In this document: in pieces, positions 1 through 6,799 of the stretch
Position numbering within the stretch: position 1 is the stretch's first letter
How the letters are laid out: every line of letters begins with the position of its first letter
Origin: Deltaproteobacteria bacterium
Lineage (GTDB): Bacteria; Myxococcota_A; Polyangia; Haliangiales; Haliangiaceae
Assembly: GCA_013813945.1 (NCBI GenBank)
Contig: JACCQV010000209.1
Span: 1 to 13,016 of the forward strand
Reading direction: 5' to 3'
Length of the DNA: 13,016 nt
Notes under the pieces: model-generated
Seen by the model: the letters and a program-made list of their open reading frames with translations, nothing else
Database searches by the model: none
What the model was told of the DNA's origin: nothing
Position numbers and translations under genes: made by a program

Positions 1-2371
1 GCACCGGTGCCGGTGGTGCGGCTGCCTTCGGTGTTCCCGGCGACGGCATCGCGGCGTCGAGGATGTCCTTGAACTCGTCCTTGAGCTGCTTCAGCTCGCG
101 CTGCCGCGACAGGTTCAGACGCTTGAGATCGTCGTCTGCGTCTTCCTTCTGCGACCACACGACGTCGATGGCTCCGACGTCGGTCCGGACGATGACGTCG
201 TAGAACTTCGCCTTCACGTCCTTGAAGCTCGCGCCGAGGATGGTCGAGCCGAGCGAGCGCGATTCGATCTCCTGATCGGCGAGCTCGGCCTTGTACGCGT
301 CGACGTTCTTGCGCTCCGCGGCGATCGTGATCTTCGCTTGCGCCATCGCCTGGTCGACGATCGTGTCGACGGCTTGTTCGGTCTGCGCCAGCGTGTCGGA
401 GATCCGGGCCGCTCGGTCGCCGAGGGCAGCAAGCTTCTTCGACTTGTTGGCGTCGCGGCTCCCGCTCGCGTAGCCGACGAGCAGCCGGTGCTCGGCATCC
501 TGCGTGCCCTTGAGCTGGCGGCGTTGCGCGCGCGCCGCATCGAGTGCGGAGTCGCCGGCGCCTGCGAGATCATTACCGAGAGTGATCTCGCGTCGGATCT
601 GACGGAGCTCGCCCTCGATCGCGAACACCTCCGCGGCCGTCGCGACCAGCTCGGTGTTGACGGATGCCTTCTGCTCGGGCGGTACCATCGGTTCGGTGGC
701 GCCGTCGATCGGGGGATCGTTGACGTACTTGCGGAGCGCGACGGCGACTGCCTGGGTCGTGTCGAGTGCGGAGCTGACCTCGGCGGCGCCCTCCTCGACA
801 CGATCGTAGCCGGCGCGAGTCTCCATCAGACGCGCGGAGTACCCCTCCTCGGGGCTCGGCTGCTGGAGGTAGGCCTGGACGGCCATCTTGCGAGTCGACG
901 TGGCCTGCGCGAGATCGCCGCTCGGTGCGATCAGCGCGAGCTGCTGGTCTGCGAGATCGTTGCGGATCGAGATCAGGTCACCCTGGATCTCACCGATCCG
1001 GCTGCGCCGCGATGCGAGCGCCGGATACACGACCGTCTTGTCGTTCGCCGCGAGCACACCCTCGAGTCGCTCGATCGTCGCCTCGGCCTCGGTCAGGTGC
1101 GCCTGGATCGTTCCGAGGTCCATCTGATTCGCGACCGCGCGCTGAACCTCGGGCTCCTCGCGCAGGTACTGCGCCGCTGCCTCGGGGATCGGCGGCGCCG
1201 CGTGGAACACGTGCGTCTCGCGCTCGGCGAGCTGGGCGAGATATTCGGCGGGATCGCCGTTGCTCGCGATCATCGCGGTGAGCGCCTGATACGACGGGAA
1301 ATAGACCTCGTGCGTCTCGGCGAACACCATCGCAGCTTTGTCGTACTCGACGGCTGGATCCTGCTTCGCGTCGACATCGATGCTGCCGACGATCTGCGCC
1401 TGGCGAACGAGCTGCGCCTTGCGGATCCGCAGATTGCCCTCGAGGATCCGCACGGTCGCCGTCTTGTTCGACGTTGGCTCGGACAGCGCGAGGAGCTCGA
1501 GCGCGCGCAGCGCCTTGTCGAACTGCTTGCCCTTCACGTAGACCCAGCCGACCTCGTAGAGCGCGTCGGGGAACAGATCCGACTGGCGATCGACGAGCAG
1601 GTAGCTGTCGATCGACTTCGCGGGCTCGTCGCGTTCATAGTAGACGCGGCCGAGCGCGAGCTGCGAGAGCTCGATCACGCGGCGATCGTTGTTGGTCTTC
1701 GGCTTGCGCGTGGTGACGTCGGTGAAGATCTCGGTCGCGCGCGGCAGATCTTTCTTCGCGACGTGAGCCGTGCCGAGGAAGTACGCGGCCTGGAGCTCCC
1801 ACGCGGAGCCCTTCGGCACCTCGTTGAACTGCGCGATTGCGTCGTCGAACTTGCCCTGCGAGAACAGAAATTTGCCGCGAACGTAGGGAACCTGCGGCAG
1901 GCGCGGCGTGATGCGCTCGAGCGCCGCGAGGTGCGTCTCGACCTCCGCGGTATCTTGCTGGATGATCCCGATCTCGACGAGGCGGACGAGCGACAGCGCG
2001 TAGTACTTGCCACTCGAATTGTTCGCGGCGACGACCTGACCGAAGTAGCTGCGGGCCGCGCCCTTGTCGCCCTTCCGGTAGAGCGACTCGCCGAGGTAGT
2101 AGAGCGCGGTCTCTTGATCTGCGCCGGGCTTGCTCGCGAGATCGAACAGCGTCAGCGCGGACGCGTCGTAGTCACCGAGCGAGAACGCGGTCTGCGCGTC
2201 GACGAGGCGACGCGACTGCGTCTGCTGCGATGGCGCGTCGGGCCGCGGCAGCGTCTCGGAGATCTGCTTCGCTTCCTGCTCGTACTGGCTGAGCTTGCCC
2301 GGGATGTCGGCGTGCGCCGCGCCGGGCAGACACAGCATCAGGATCGCTAGCCACCGCGATGCGCGACGCAT
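1..2371 (-). CDS. Exported TPR and coiled-coil protein, partial (3' end off the left edge)
   Basis: An ATG at 2371 opens 790 codons with no stop before the window edge, so the C-terminus is missing. Residues 1-21 are a signal peptide: MRR, a hydrophobic core, and a likely cut after AHA. Residues about 55-300 contain degenerate TPR units (examples: AQTAFSLGDYDASALTLF, ALYYLGESLYRKGDKGAA, ALYEVGWVYVKGKQFDKAL). Residues about 420-700 are long charged helices, probably coiled coil. A conserved-looking block (ILGASFKDVKAKFYDVIVRT) at about 711-730 is followed by more helix and an Ala/Pro-rich stretch where the sequence ends. A periplasmic scaffold or envelope-complex role is inferred. The start lies 4 nt after the stop of the upstream exported-protein gene, with GGGAAG about 7 nt upstream, so the two are surely cotranscribed. 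TPR proteins of this style are common in myxobacteria, including motility loci, but I cannot assign one. Codon use matches the neighbours. Confidence 0.9.
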   Translation of the reverse strand, partial: MRRASRWLAILMLCLPGAAHADIPGKLSQYEQEAKQISETLPRPDAPSQQTQSRRLVDAQTAFSLGDYDASALTLFDLASKPGADQETALYYLGESLYRKGDKGAARSYFGQVVAANNSSGKYYALSLVRLVEIGIIQQDTAEVETHLAALERITPRLPQVPYVRGKFLFSQGKFDDAIAQFNEVPKGSAWELQAAYFLGTAHVAKKDLPRATEIFTDVTTRKPKTNNDRRVIELSQLALGRVYYERDEPAKSIDSYLLVDRQSDLFPDALYEVGWVYVKGKQFDKALRALELLALSEPTSNKTATVRILEGNLRIRKAQLVRQAQIVGSIDVDAKQDPAVEYDKAAMVFAETHEVYFPSYQALTAMIASNGDPAEYLAQLAERETHVFHAAPPIPEAAAQYLREEPEVQRAVANQMDLGTIQAHLTEAEATIERLEGVLAANDKTVVYPALASRRSRIGEIQGDLISIRNDLADQQLALIAPSGDLAQATSTRKMAVQAYLQQPSPEEGYSARLMETRAGYDRVEEGAAEVSSALDTTQAVAVALRKYVNDPPIDGATEPMVPPEQKASVNTELVATAAEVFAIEGELRQIRREITLGNDLAGAGDSALDAARAQRRQLKGTQDAEHRLLVGYASGSRDANKSKKLAALGDRAARISDTLAQTEQAVDTIVDQAMAQAKITIAAERKNVDAYKAELADQEIESRSLGSTILGASFKDVKAKFYDVIVRTDVGAIDVVWSQKEDADDDLKRLNLSRQRELKQLKDEFKDILDAAMPSPGTPKAAAPPAPV

Positions 2372-2375
2372 GGTG

Positions 2376-3134
2376 CTACTTCCCGGGCGCGGGGGTTGCC
2401 GCCGGCGCAGCGGCCGGCGTCGGCGTGGGCGCCTTGTCCGTGGGCTTCTCCGGGCTGACCTGCGTGACCTTGCAGTCGATCGCGGGGCGCTTCTCGAGCG
2501 GCGTCGTGGGGCCGCCCTTCTCGTGACCACGGCAGTCGATCTTCGACAGCTTGCCTTCTCCGGCGATGAACGACTGGGTGCCGCGCGCGGTGAACGTGTA
2601 CTTCGAGAGGTACTCGAACACGCCGTAGCCGTGGCCCTTGTACGTCGCGACGATGGCGAGCGTGTGATTGCCTGGAGCGATCGGCCCCGAGAACACATCG
2701 AACGACTTGGTCTTGTAGAGGTTGTCCGCCGTCTCATCCGTGCGGACGAACACCTGCGTACCGTCGACGGTGTAGATCAACTTGATCAGGCGGAACGAGC
2801 TGCCCATCTCGTTGGCGTGTGCGATCAGCGACTGCGCGCCGACACCGCCACCGATCATCTGCTCCTTGAGCATCTGGACGCGGGCCTTGAGCTGCCAGGC
2901 GCGTTCCTTCAGCGCCTGCGTCTTCTGCTCGAGCCGGCGCATGCGCACTGCCGTCGGCATGTCCTCGGGCTTGACGTTCGCTGGATCCGGTAGCGGTTCC
3001 GACGTGGGCGCCGGTGCCGGTGCTCCAGTGGAGGCGCTGCCGCCACCCGCTGGCGGCGTCGCACCCGGTTGGGCAACAGCGCTCGCTGCGATCAGTAGCG
3101 AAGAAAACAGCACAACCGTGGTCGTTGCTCGCAT
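2376..3134 (-). CDS. Exported protein of unknown function with Pro/Ala-rich ends
   Basis: 252 aa. I start at the ATG at 3134 because it opens directly into a signal peptide (MRATTTVVLFSSLLIAASAVAQ, cut after AVA or VAQ) and has GGAG 9 nt upstream; a frame extension to 3281 adds a non-signal, low-quality N-terminus and overlaps obg. After a Pro/Ala/Gly-rich linker (mature residues to about 50) comes a helical heptad-like segment (about 60-95: VRMRRLEQKTQALKERAWQL), then a beta-rich domain (about 100-215) with FRLIKLIYTVDGTQVF and the segment PGNHTLAIVATYKGHGYG. A Thr/Pro/Ala-rich tail closes the protein. Two Cys (in KIDCRG and AIDCKV) could form a disulfide. The Pro-Ala tails can attract spurious dihydrolipoamide acetyltransferase names; no lipoyl or catalytic motif is visible. 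It is the first gene of a unit with the TPR/coiled-coil gene 4 nt downstream, which suggests a shared envelope complex (inference). Confidence 0.85.
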   Translation of the reverse strand: MRATTTVVLFSSLLIAASAVAQPGATPPAGGGSASTGAPAPAPTSEPLPDPANVKPEDMPTAVRMRRLEQKTQALKERAWQLKARVQMLKEQMIGGGVGAQSLIAHANEMGSSFRLIKLIYTVDGTQVFVRTDETADNLYKTKSFDVFSGPIAPGNHTLAIVATYKGHGYGVFEYLSKYTFTARGTQSFIAGEGKLSKIDCRGHEKGGPTTPLEKRPAIDCKVTQVSPEKPTDKAPTPTPAAAPAATPAPGK

Positions 3135-3150
3135 GCCTGAAATCTCCAAG

Positions 3151-3195
3151 CCGGCTGGTGCCGGTTCCCGCGCGTGCGCCGAACGAGTGTTCGGC
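3151..3195 (-). promoter_or_regulatory. Two tandem hairpins in the 5' leader of the exported-protein unit
   Basis: Reading the minus strand, GCCGAAC-ACTC-GTTCGGC (3195-3178) is a perfect 7-bp inverted repeat. It is followed by CCGGC-ACCA-GCCGG (3164-3151), a perfect 5-bp repeat, and then the GGAG ribosome-binding site. The first contains GAAC-N4-GTTC, the core of the Gram-positive-type LexA box, but may equally be a plain RNA hairpin or another operator. Both lie downstream of the candidate promoter and upstream of the ATG at 3134. Inverted repeats this short occur by chance in GC-rich DNA, so function is unproven. Confidence 0.35.
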
Positions 3196-3218
3196 ACATT
3201 TCCTTTGGAATAGCAGCG

Positions 3219-3247
3219 GTTGTAACACTCGACCGGGAGCCCATCAA
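3219..3247 (-). promoter_or_regulatory. Candidate sigma70-type promoter for the exported-protein/TPR unit
   Basis: On the minus strand TTGATG (3247-3242) and TACAAC (3224-3219) are separated by 17 nt, each matching 4 of 6 consensus bases. Transcription would start near 3212 and give a leader of about 78 nt. It lies within the 139-bp gap between obg and the exported-protein gene, the widest gap on the minus strand. Read-through from obg is also possible. Confidence 0.35.
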
Positions 3248-3273
3248 GCTGGCGCCTCCCGGGTTTTGAGATC

Positions 3274-4287
3274 TCACCCACCCCTGGCGTTTACCAGGTG
3301 TGACCAGAGTCGCTCGAGTACCGGCGCGATGCCGTCGCCCGTCGCTGCCGACATCGTGAACAGCTCGACCCCGAGCGCAGCGAACGCCGCGCGGTGCTCG
3401 GCAATGGTCTCGGGTTCCGTCGCGTCGGTCTTGTTCAGGACGACCACCTGAGGCGTGTTCGCCAGGTGGGGAGCATAGCTCTCCAGCTCGGCGTTGATCA
3501 CGTGGAAGTCACTGATTGGAGAGCGATCCGGCCCCGTCGTGAAGGTGTCGTCGAGCATATGCAGGAGCACCCGGCAACGCTCGACATGGCGGAGGAACTG
3601 GTGCCCGAGCCCCGCCCCCTCCGACGCCCCGGCAATCAGGCCCGGGATGTCCGCGATGACGAAGTTTCGCTCGTCGCTGAGCTGCACCACTCCCAGGTTC
3701 GGGACCAGGGTGGTGAACGGATAATCAGCGACCTTGGGCCGCGCCCGTGACACCGCGCTGATGAAGGTCGACTTGCCGACGTTGGGAAACCCGAGGAGCC
3801 CGACATCGGCGAGGAGCTTGAGCTCGAGCCGGACGGTCCGGATGACCCCGGGCGTCCCGGGCTCCGCCTTGGTCGGGGCCTGGTTCCACGCGGTCGCGAA
3901 GTGCTTGTTGCCCTTGCCGCCGATCCCGCCCTGCGCGAGCACGAACGAGACGCCCTTCTCGGAGAGATCGACGATCTGCTCGCCACTCTCGTCGTCGTAG
4001 ATCACGGTTCCGACCGGCACGCGAATCGTGAGATCCGGGCCCTTGGCACCGTACTGATCGCGGTTGCGCCCTGGCTCGCCGGACTCCGCCTTGTAGTGGC
4101 GGCGATACTTGAAGTCGAGCAGCGACGACATGTTCGGATCCACGACAACGATGACGCTGCCACCATTACCGCCATCGCCGCCGGACGGACCTCCGTGCGG
4201 GACGTTGTCCTCGCGCCGCATCGCGGCCGAGCCCGGGCCACCGTCGCCGGCCTTCACATGGATCTTCGCTTCGTCGATGAACTGCAC
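3274..4287 (-). CDS. obg: GTPase Obg/CgtA
   Basis: 337 aa. Obg is an essential GTPase that binds the 50S subunit, acts in late ribosome assembly and links to stress and ppGpp signalling. The N-terminal Gly-rich Obg fold spans about residues 1-158 (FIDEAKIHVKAGDGGPGS at the start, then GGPSGGDGGNGG at 32-43). The G domain follows: G1 GFPNVGKST (166-174), G2 FTT (191-193), G3 DIPG (213-216), G4 NKTD (285-288), G5 SAAT (313-316). It ends just after the G domain, so the variable C-terminal OCT domain is absent, as in many bacteria. The start is a GTG at 4287, fixed by homology to the usual MQFIDEA-type opening; the ribosome-binding site is weak, and an ATG a little upstream is out of frame. It is the last gene of rplU-rpmA-ykgJ-obg, a linkage seen in many bacteria for rplU, rpmA and obg. 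Confidence 0.98.
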   Translation of the reverse strand: MQFIDEAKIHVKAGDGGPGSAAMRREDNVPHGGPSGGDGGNGGSVIVVVDPNMSSLLDFKYRRHYKAESGEPGRNRDQYGAKGPDLTIRVPVGTVIYDDESGEQIVDLSEKGVSFVLAQGGIGGKGNKHFATAWNQAPTKAEPGTPGVIRTVRLELKLLADVGLLGFPNVGKSTFISAVSRARPKVADYPFTTLVPNLGVVQLSDERNFVIADIPGLIAGASEGAGLGHQFLRHVERCRVLLHMLDDTFTTGPDRSPISDFHVINAELESYAPHLANTPQVVVLNKTDATEPETIAEHRAAFAALGVELFTMSAATGDGIAPVLERLWSHLVNARGG

Positions 4288-4362
4288 GGTGCGCCGGGAG
4301 AGATACCATTTCTGCCGCGCTGCGGAATGACAGCGTGCCGACGCGGAGCGTCCCGATGACCG

Positions 4363-4382
4363 TCACGGCTGCGGAGCCGTGA
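4363..4382 (-). repeat. Perfect 8-bp inverted repeat over the ykgJ-family stop codon
   Basis: TCACGGCT-4 nt-AGCCGTGA pairs perfectly over 8 bp. On the minus strand one arm ends with the TGA stop of the Cys-cluster gene. There is no T-tract after it, so it is not a standard intrinsic terminator. It could be a processing or translation-pausing hairpin between this gene and obg, or chance. Confidence 0.4.
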
Positions 4383-4629
4383 GGATTTCCCAGCGCGCGA
4401 TGGTCGCCATCGCCTCGGCAGCGGACTCGCCGCACATCTCGGGTTGTGGCTTGAGATCGCGGCAGACCGCGGGCCGCTCGGGCAGACCGAACAACGCGCA
4501 GCGGATGTCCGCGGTCAGGTGCGGGCAGCGAACGCCCGCGAGCTTGCCTGCCGGAAAGCCCGGAAGCGGTGCCGAGATCGACGGGGCGATGCAGCAAGCA
4601 CCACACCCGGATCGACAGCTCGTCGACAA
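4363..4629 (-). CDS. YkgJ-family cysteine-cluster protein
   Basis: 88 aa. The Cys pattern matches the YkgJ/UPF0153 family, putative Fe-S or zinc binders of unknown function: C5, then GCGACC at 8-13, RCPHL at about 34-38, DIRCALFG at about 41-48, RPAVCRDL and EMCGESA. Conserved Pro/Gly elements (APLPGFPAGKLAGVRC) are also present, and the length suits the short form of the family. The start is unusual. The only possible initiator before the first conserved Cys is a TTG at 4629, directly after the TAG of rpmA and in the same frame, with no Shine-Dalgarno sequence nearby. Translation therefore probably depends on termination-reinitiation from rpmA, or on amber readthrough (inference). It sits between rpmA and obg, which would link it to ribosome synthesis or simply to high expression. 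Confidence 0.85.
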   Translation of the reverse strand: MSTSCRSGCGACCIAPSISAPLPGFPAGKLAGVRCPHLTADIRCALFGLPERPAVCRDLKPQPEMCGESAAEAMATIARWEILTAPQP

Positions 4630-4902
4630 CTACGCGGCAGCGGCAGCAGGAGCGGCGTAGACAGCAACGCGCGTCTTCGACTTGCCGTGACGCTCGAACG
4701 TCACGACGCCATCGATCATCGCGAACAGCGTGTAGTCGCGGCCCATGCCGACGTTGACGCCCGGGTGGACCTTCTGGCCGACCTGACGAACGATGATGCC
4801 GCCGGCGCGAATCTGCTGGCCGCCGAACGCCTTCACTCCACGCATCTTCGGCTTGGAGTCGCGGCCGTTACGGGTCGAGCCTTGTCCTTTTTTATGTGCC
4901 AT
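4630..4902 (-). CDS. rpmA: 50S ribosomal protein bL27
   Basis: 90 aa. bL27 lies near the peptidyl-transferase centre, where its N-terminal tail reaches towards the P-site tRNA. Family features seen: the MAHKKGQGSTRNGRDS opening, FGGQQIRAGGIIVRQ and KVHPGVNVGMGRDYTLFA. The protein begins directly with MAHKKG, so it is not the N-terminally extended, protease-processed form known from Firmicutes. The C-terminus carries an Ala-rich addition (APAAAAA) beyond the usual end. The ATG at 4902 has AGAGG 6 nt upstream. It follows rplU by 15 nt. Its TAG stop is in frame with, and adjacent to, the TTG of the Cys-cluster gene. Confidence 0.98.
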   Translation of the reverse strand: MAHKKGQGSTRNGRDSKPKMRGVKAFGGQQIRAGGIIVRQVGQKVHPGVNVGMGRDYTLFAMIDGVVTFERHGKSKTRVAVYAAPAAAAA

Positions 4903-4917
4903 GGCGAACCTCTGAGC

Positions 4918-5235
4918 TCAGGCGTTGATCGCGGAGATCTTCACCGCGGTGTAGTTCTGACGATGTCCGTTCTTGCGAACGTAGTTCTTCCGGCGCCGGA
5001 ACTTGAAGACGACGAGCTTCTCGCCGCGTCCCTGCTCGACGATCTCGCCGGTGACCTTGGCTCCGGCCACCGTGGGCTTGCCCACCGTGACGCTGCCGCC
5101 GTCACCCGACGAGACGAGGAGCACGTGGTCGAAGACGACCGACGCGCCTTTATCGCCCGCGAGGGTCTCGACGACCACGGTCTTGCCGGGCTCGACCCGA
5201 TACTGCTTTCCACCCGTCTGGATAACCGCGTACAT
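4918..5235 (-). CDS. rplU: 50S ribosomal protein bL21
   Basis: 105 aa, the usual bL21 length. bL21 binds 23S rRNA in the 50S subunit. The opening MYAVIQTGGKQYRVEPG and the C-terminal KFRRRKNYVRKNGHRQNYT with the Lys/Arg-rich RNA-binding loop are diagnostic. I use the ATG at 5235 because bL21 starts MYAVI and GGAG stands 7 nt upstream; an in-frame ATG at 5283 lies close to the -10 element and is not used. First gene of the rplU-rpmA-ykgJ-obg unit. Confidence 0.98.
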   Translation of the reverse strand: MYAVIQTGGKQYRVEPGKTVVVETLAGDKGASVVFDHVLLVSSGDGGSVTVGKPTVAGAKVTGEIVEQGRGEKLVVFKFRRRKNYVRKNGHRQNYTAVKISAINA

Positions 5236-5272
5236 GCACTTGCTCCGCTGAAAAACGCTTTTGGAACCGCGG

Positions 5273-5300
5273 ACTTTACTCATCGCGGGCCCCGCGTCAA
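5273..5300 (-). promoter_or_regulatory. Sigma70-type promoter of the rplU unit
   Basis: On the minus strand TTGACG (5300-5295; 5 of 6 consensus) and TAAAGT (5278-5273; 4 of 6) are separated by 16 nt of GC-rich sequence. Transcription would start near 5266, giving a leader of about 30 nt before the bL21 ATG. It is the best promoter match in the window and stands in the 109-bp gap after gatB, as expected for a highly expressed ribosomal unit. No strong terminator was found in the remainder of this gap. Confidence 0.65.
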
Positions 5301-5344
5301 GCCCTCGTCGCGCCCCCTGCGGATCGTCGAGGATGATCAGGCAG

Positions 5345-6799
5345 TTAGCGACCGAGGCGTTTGTGAAGGAGCTCGGTCGCCATGACCGGGTTGGCCCGGC
5401 CCTGGGTCTCTTTCATCACCTGACCGACGAAGAACCCGAACAGGCCATCCTTGCCGCTCGCGTAGTCCTCGGCCTGCTTCTGGTGGCGTTTGACGACGCT
5501 GTCGATGATCGCCGTCAGCAGCGGCTCGTCGGAGATCTGCTGCACACCGCGGCGCTGGACGATCGCGGCCGGCTCCTCGCCGGTGCGATACGACTCCTCG
5601 AAGATCTCCTTGCCGATCTTGCCGCTGATCACACCGGTCTCGACGAGGACGACCAGCGCGGCGAGGCGCTCGGGCGGCATCGGCGACTGCGCCACCGTGA
5701 TGCCGCCGGCGTTGAGCGCGCCGAGCAGCTCGGTCAACATCCAGTTCGCGATCGTCCGTCCCGTGTCGCCGGGGCGCGCCTTGATCGCCGTATCGAAGTA
5801 GTCGGCGAGCGCGCGATCGCCAACGAGCGTGCGCGCGTCATCGGCGGAGAGGTTCTGCATCTTCTGGTAGCGCTCGAACCGCGCGGCCGGCAGCTCGGGC
5901 AGCGCGCGCAGGATGTTCGCCATCGTGGCGCCGTCGACGACGAGCGGCGGCAGATCCGGATCCGGGAAGTAGCGATAGTCGTTCGCCTCCTCCTTGCTGC
6001 GCATCGGCGCCGACTGGCCGAGCGTCGCGTCCCACAGCCGGGTCTCGCGCTGGACCTGGCCACCACTGTCGATCAGTCGAAGCTGGCGCGCGATCTCGTG
6101 GTCGATCGCGTTCTGCACGAACTTGAACGAGTTGATGTTCTTGAGCTCGGTCCGGGTGCCGAGGCGATCCTCGCCGCGCAGGCGCACCGAGACATTGGCA
6201 TCGCAGCGCAGCTGGCCTTTCTCCATGTCGGCTTCGGAGATCTCGAGCCAGCGTACGAGCCGATGCAGCGAGCGCATGAACTCCGCCGCTTCCTCGGAGC
6301 TCGTCAGCTCCGGCGCGGTCACGACCTCGACGAGCGGCACTCCGGCACGGTTGAGATCGACATGCGAGACCGCACCGACGTGCGTGTTCTTGCCCGCATC
6401 CTCCTCGAGGTGGATGCGCTCGAGCTTCACGCGCTTGACCGCGCCTGCGAGGATCACGTCGATGTGGCCGTTCTCGCAGAGCGGCTCGTCGAACTGCGAG
6501 ATCTGGTAGCCCTTGGGCTGATCCGGATAGAAGTAGTGCTTGCGCGCGAACCGCGACTTCGAGCGGATCTGCGAGCCGGTCGCGACGCCCAGCCTGAGCG
6601 CGAGCTCGAGCACAGAGCGATTGAACACCGGCAGCGTGCCGGGCATGCCCATGACGAGTGGATCCGTGAGCGAGTTCGCCGGCGCGCCGAACGTCGTCGC
6701 CGATGGCGAGAAGATCTTCGTCGCGGTCGCGAGCTGGACGTGGACCTCGAGCCCGATCACCGGCTCCCAGTCCTCGAGCAGCTGTGCGAGCTCGGCCAC
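5345..6799 (-). CDS. gatB: Asp-tRNA(Asn)/Glu-tRNA(Gln) amidotransferase subunit B
   Basis: 484 aa. GatB is the kinase/tRNA-binding subunit of GatCAB: it phosphorylates the misacylated Glu- or Asp-tRNA and passes it to GatA-derived ammonia to make Gln- or Asn-tRNA. Motifs seen: VIGLEVHVQL (14-23), HYFYPDQPKGYQISQ (88-102), LRCDANVSVR (197-206), KNINSF (220-225) and DYRYFPDPDLPP (274-285); the YqeY-like tail covers about 335-484. The four cysteines that form a zinc site in some GatBs (FCxC and CPxC) are all absent here (FSPS, DPLV), as I recall for the S. aureus type. The start is a GTG at 6799 whose G is shared with the gatA TAG (TAGTG). GGAGG lies 6 nt upstream within gatA, so translation is coupled. 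Confidence 0.98.
   Translation of the reverse strand: MAELAQLLEDWEPVIGLEVHVQLATATKIFSPSATTFGAPANSLTDPLVMGMPGTLPVFNRSVLELALRLGVATGSQIRSKSRFARKHYFYPDQPKGYQISQFDEPLCENGHIDVILAGAVKRVKLERIHLEEDAGKNTHVGAVSHVDLNRAGVPLVEVVTAPELTSSEEAAEFMRSLHRLVRWLEISEADMEKGQLRCDANVSVRLRGEDRLGTRTELKNINSFKFVQNAIDHEIARQLRLIDSGGQVQRETRLWDATLGQSAPMRSKEEANDYRYFPDPDLPPLVVDGATMANILRALPELPAARFERYQKMQNLSADDARTLVGDRALADYFDTAIKARPGDTGRTIANWMLTELLGALNAGGITVAQSPMPPERLAALVVLVETGVISGKIGKEIFEESYRTGEEPAAIVQRRGVQQISDEPLLTAIIDSVVKRHQKQAEDYASGKDGLFGFFVGQVMKETQGRANPVMATELLHKRLGR

Noticed and set aside
338..2350. 670-codon open frame on the plus strand
   Set aside because: It is antisense to the TPR/coiled-coil gene, which has a signal peptide, TPR patterns and coherent sequence. 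The plus frame is Arg/Leu/Asp-rich and repetitive, as expected for the complement of GC-rich codons.
3233..3262. Inverted repeat followed by TTTT on the plus strand (terminator-like)
   Set aside because: No plus-strand gene ends here, and on the minus strand after obg no T-tract follows the stem, so it is not supported as a terminator.
3135..3281. N-terminal extension of the exported protein to 3281
   Set aside because: It would overlap obg and bury the signal peptide. The ATG at 3134 has its own ribosome-binding site.
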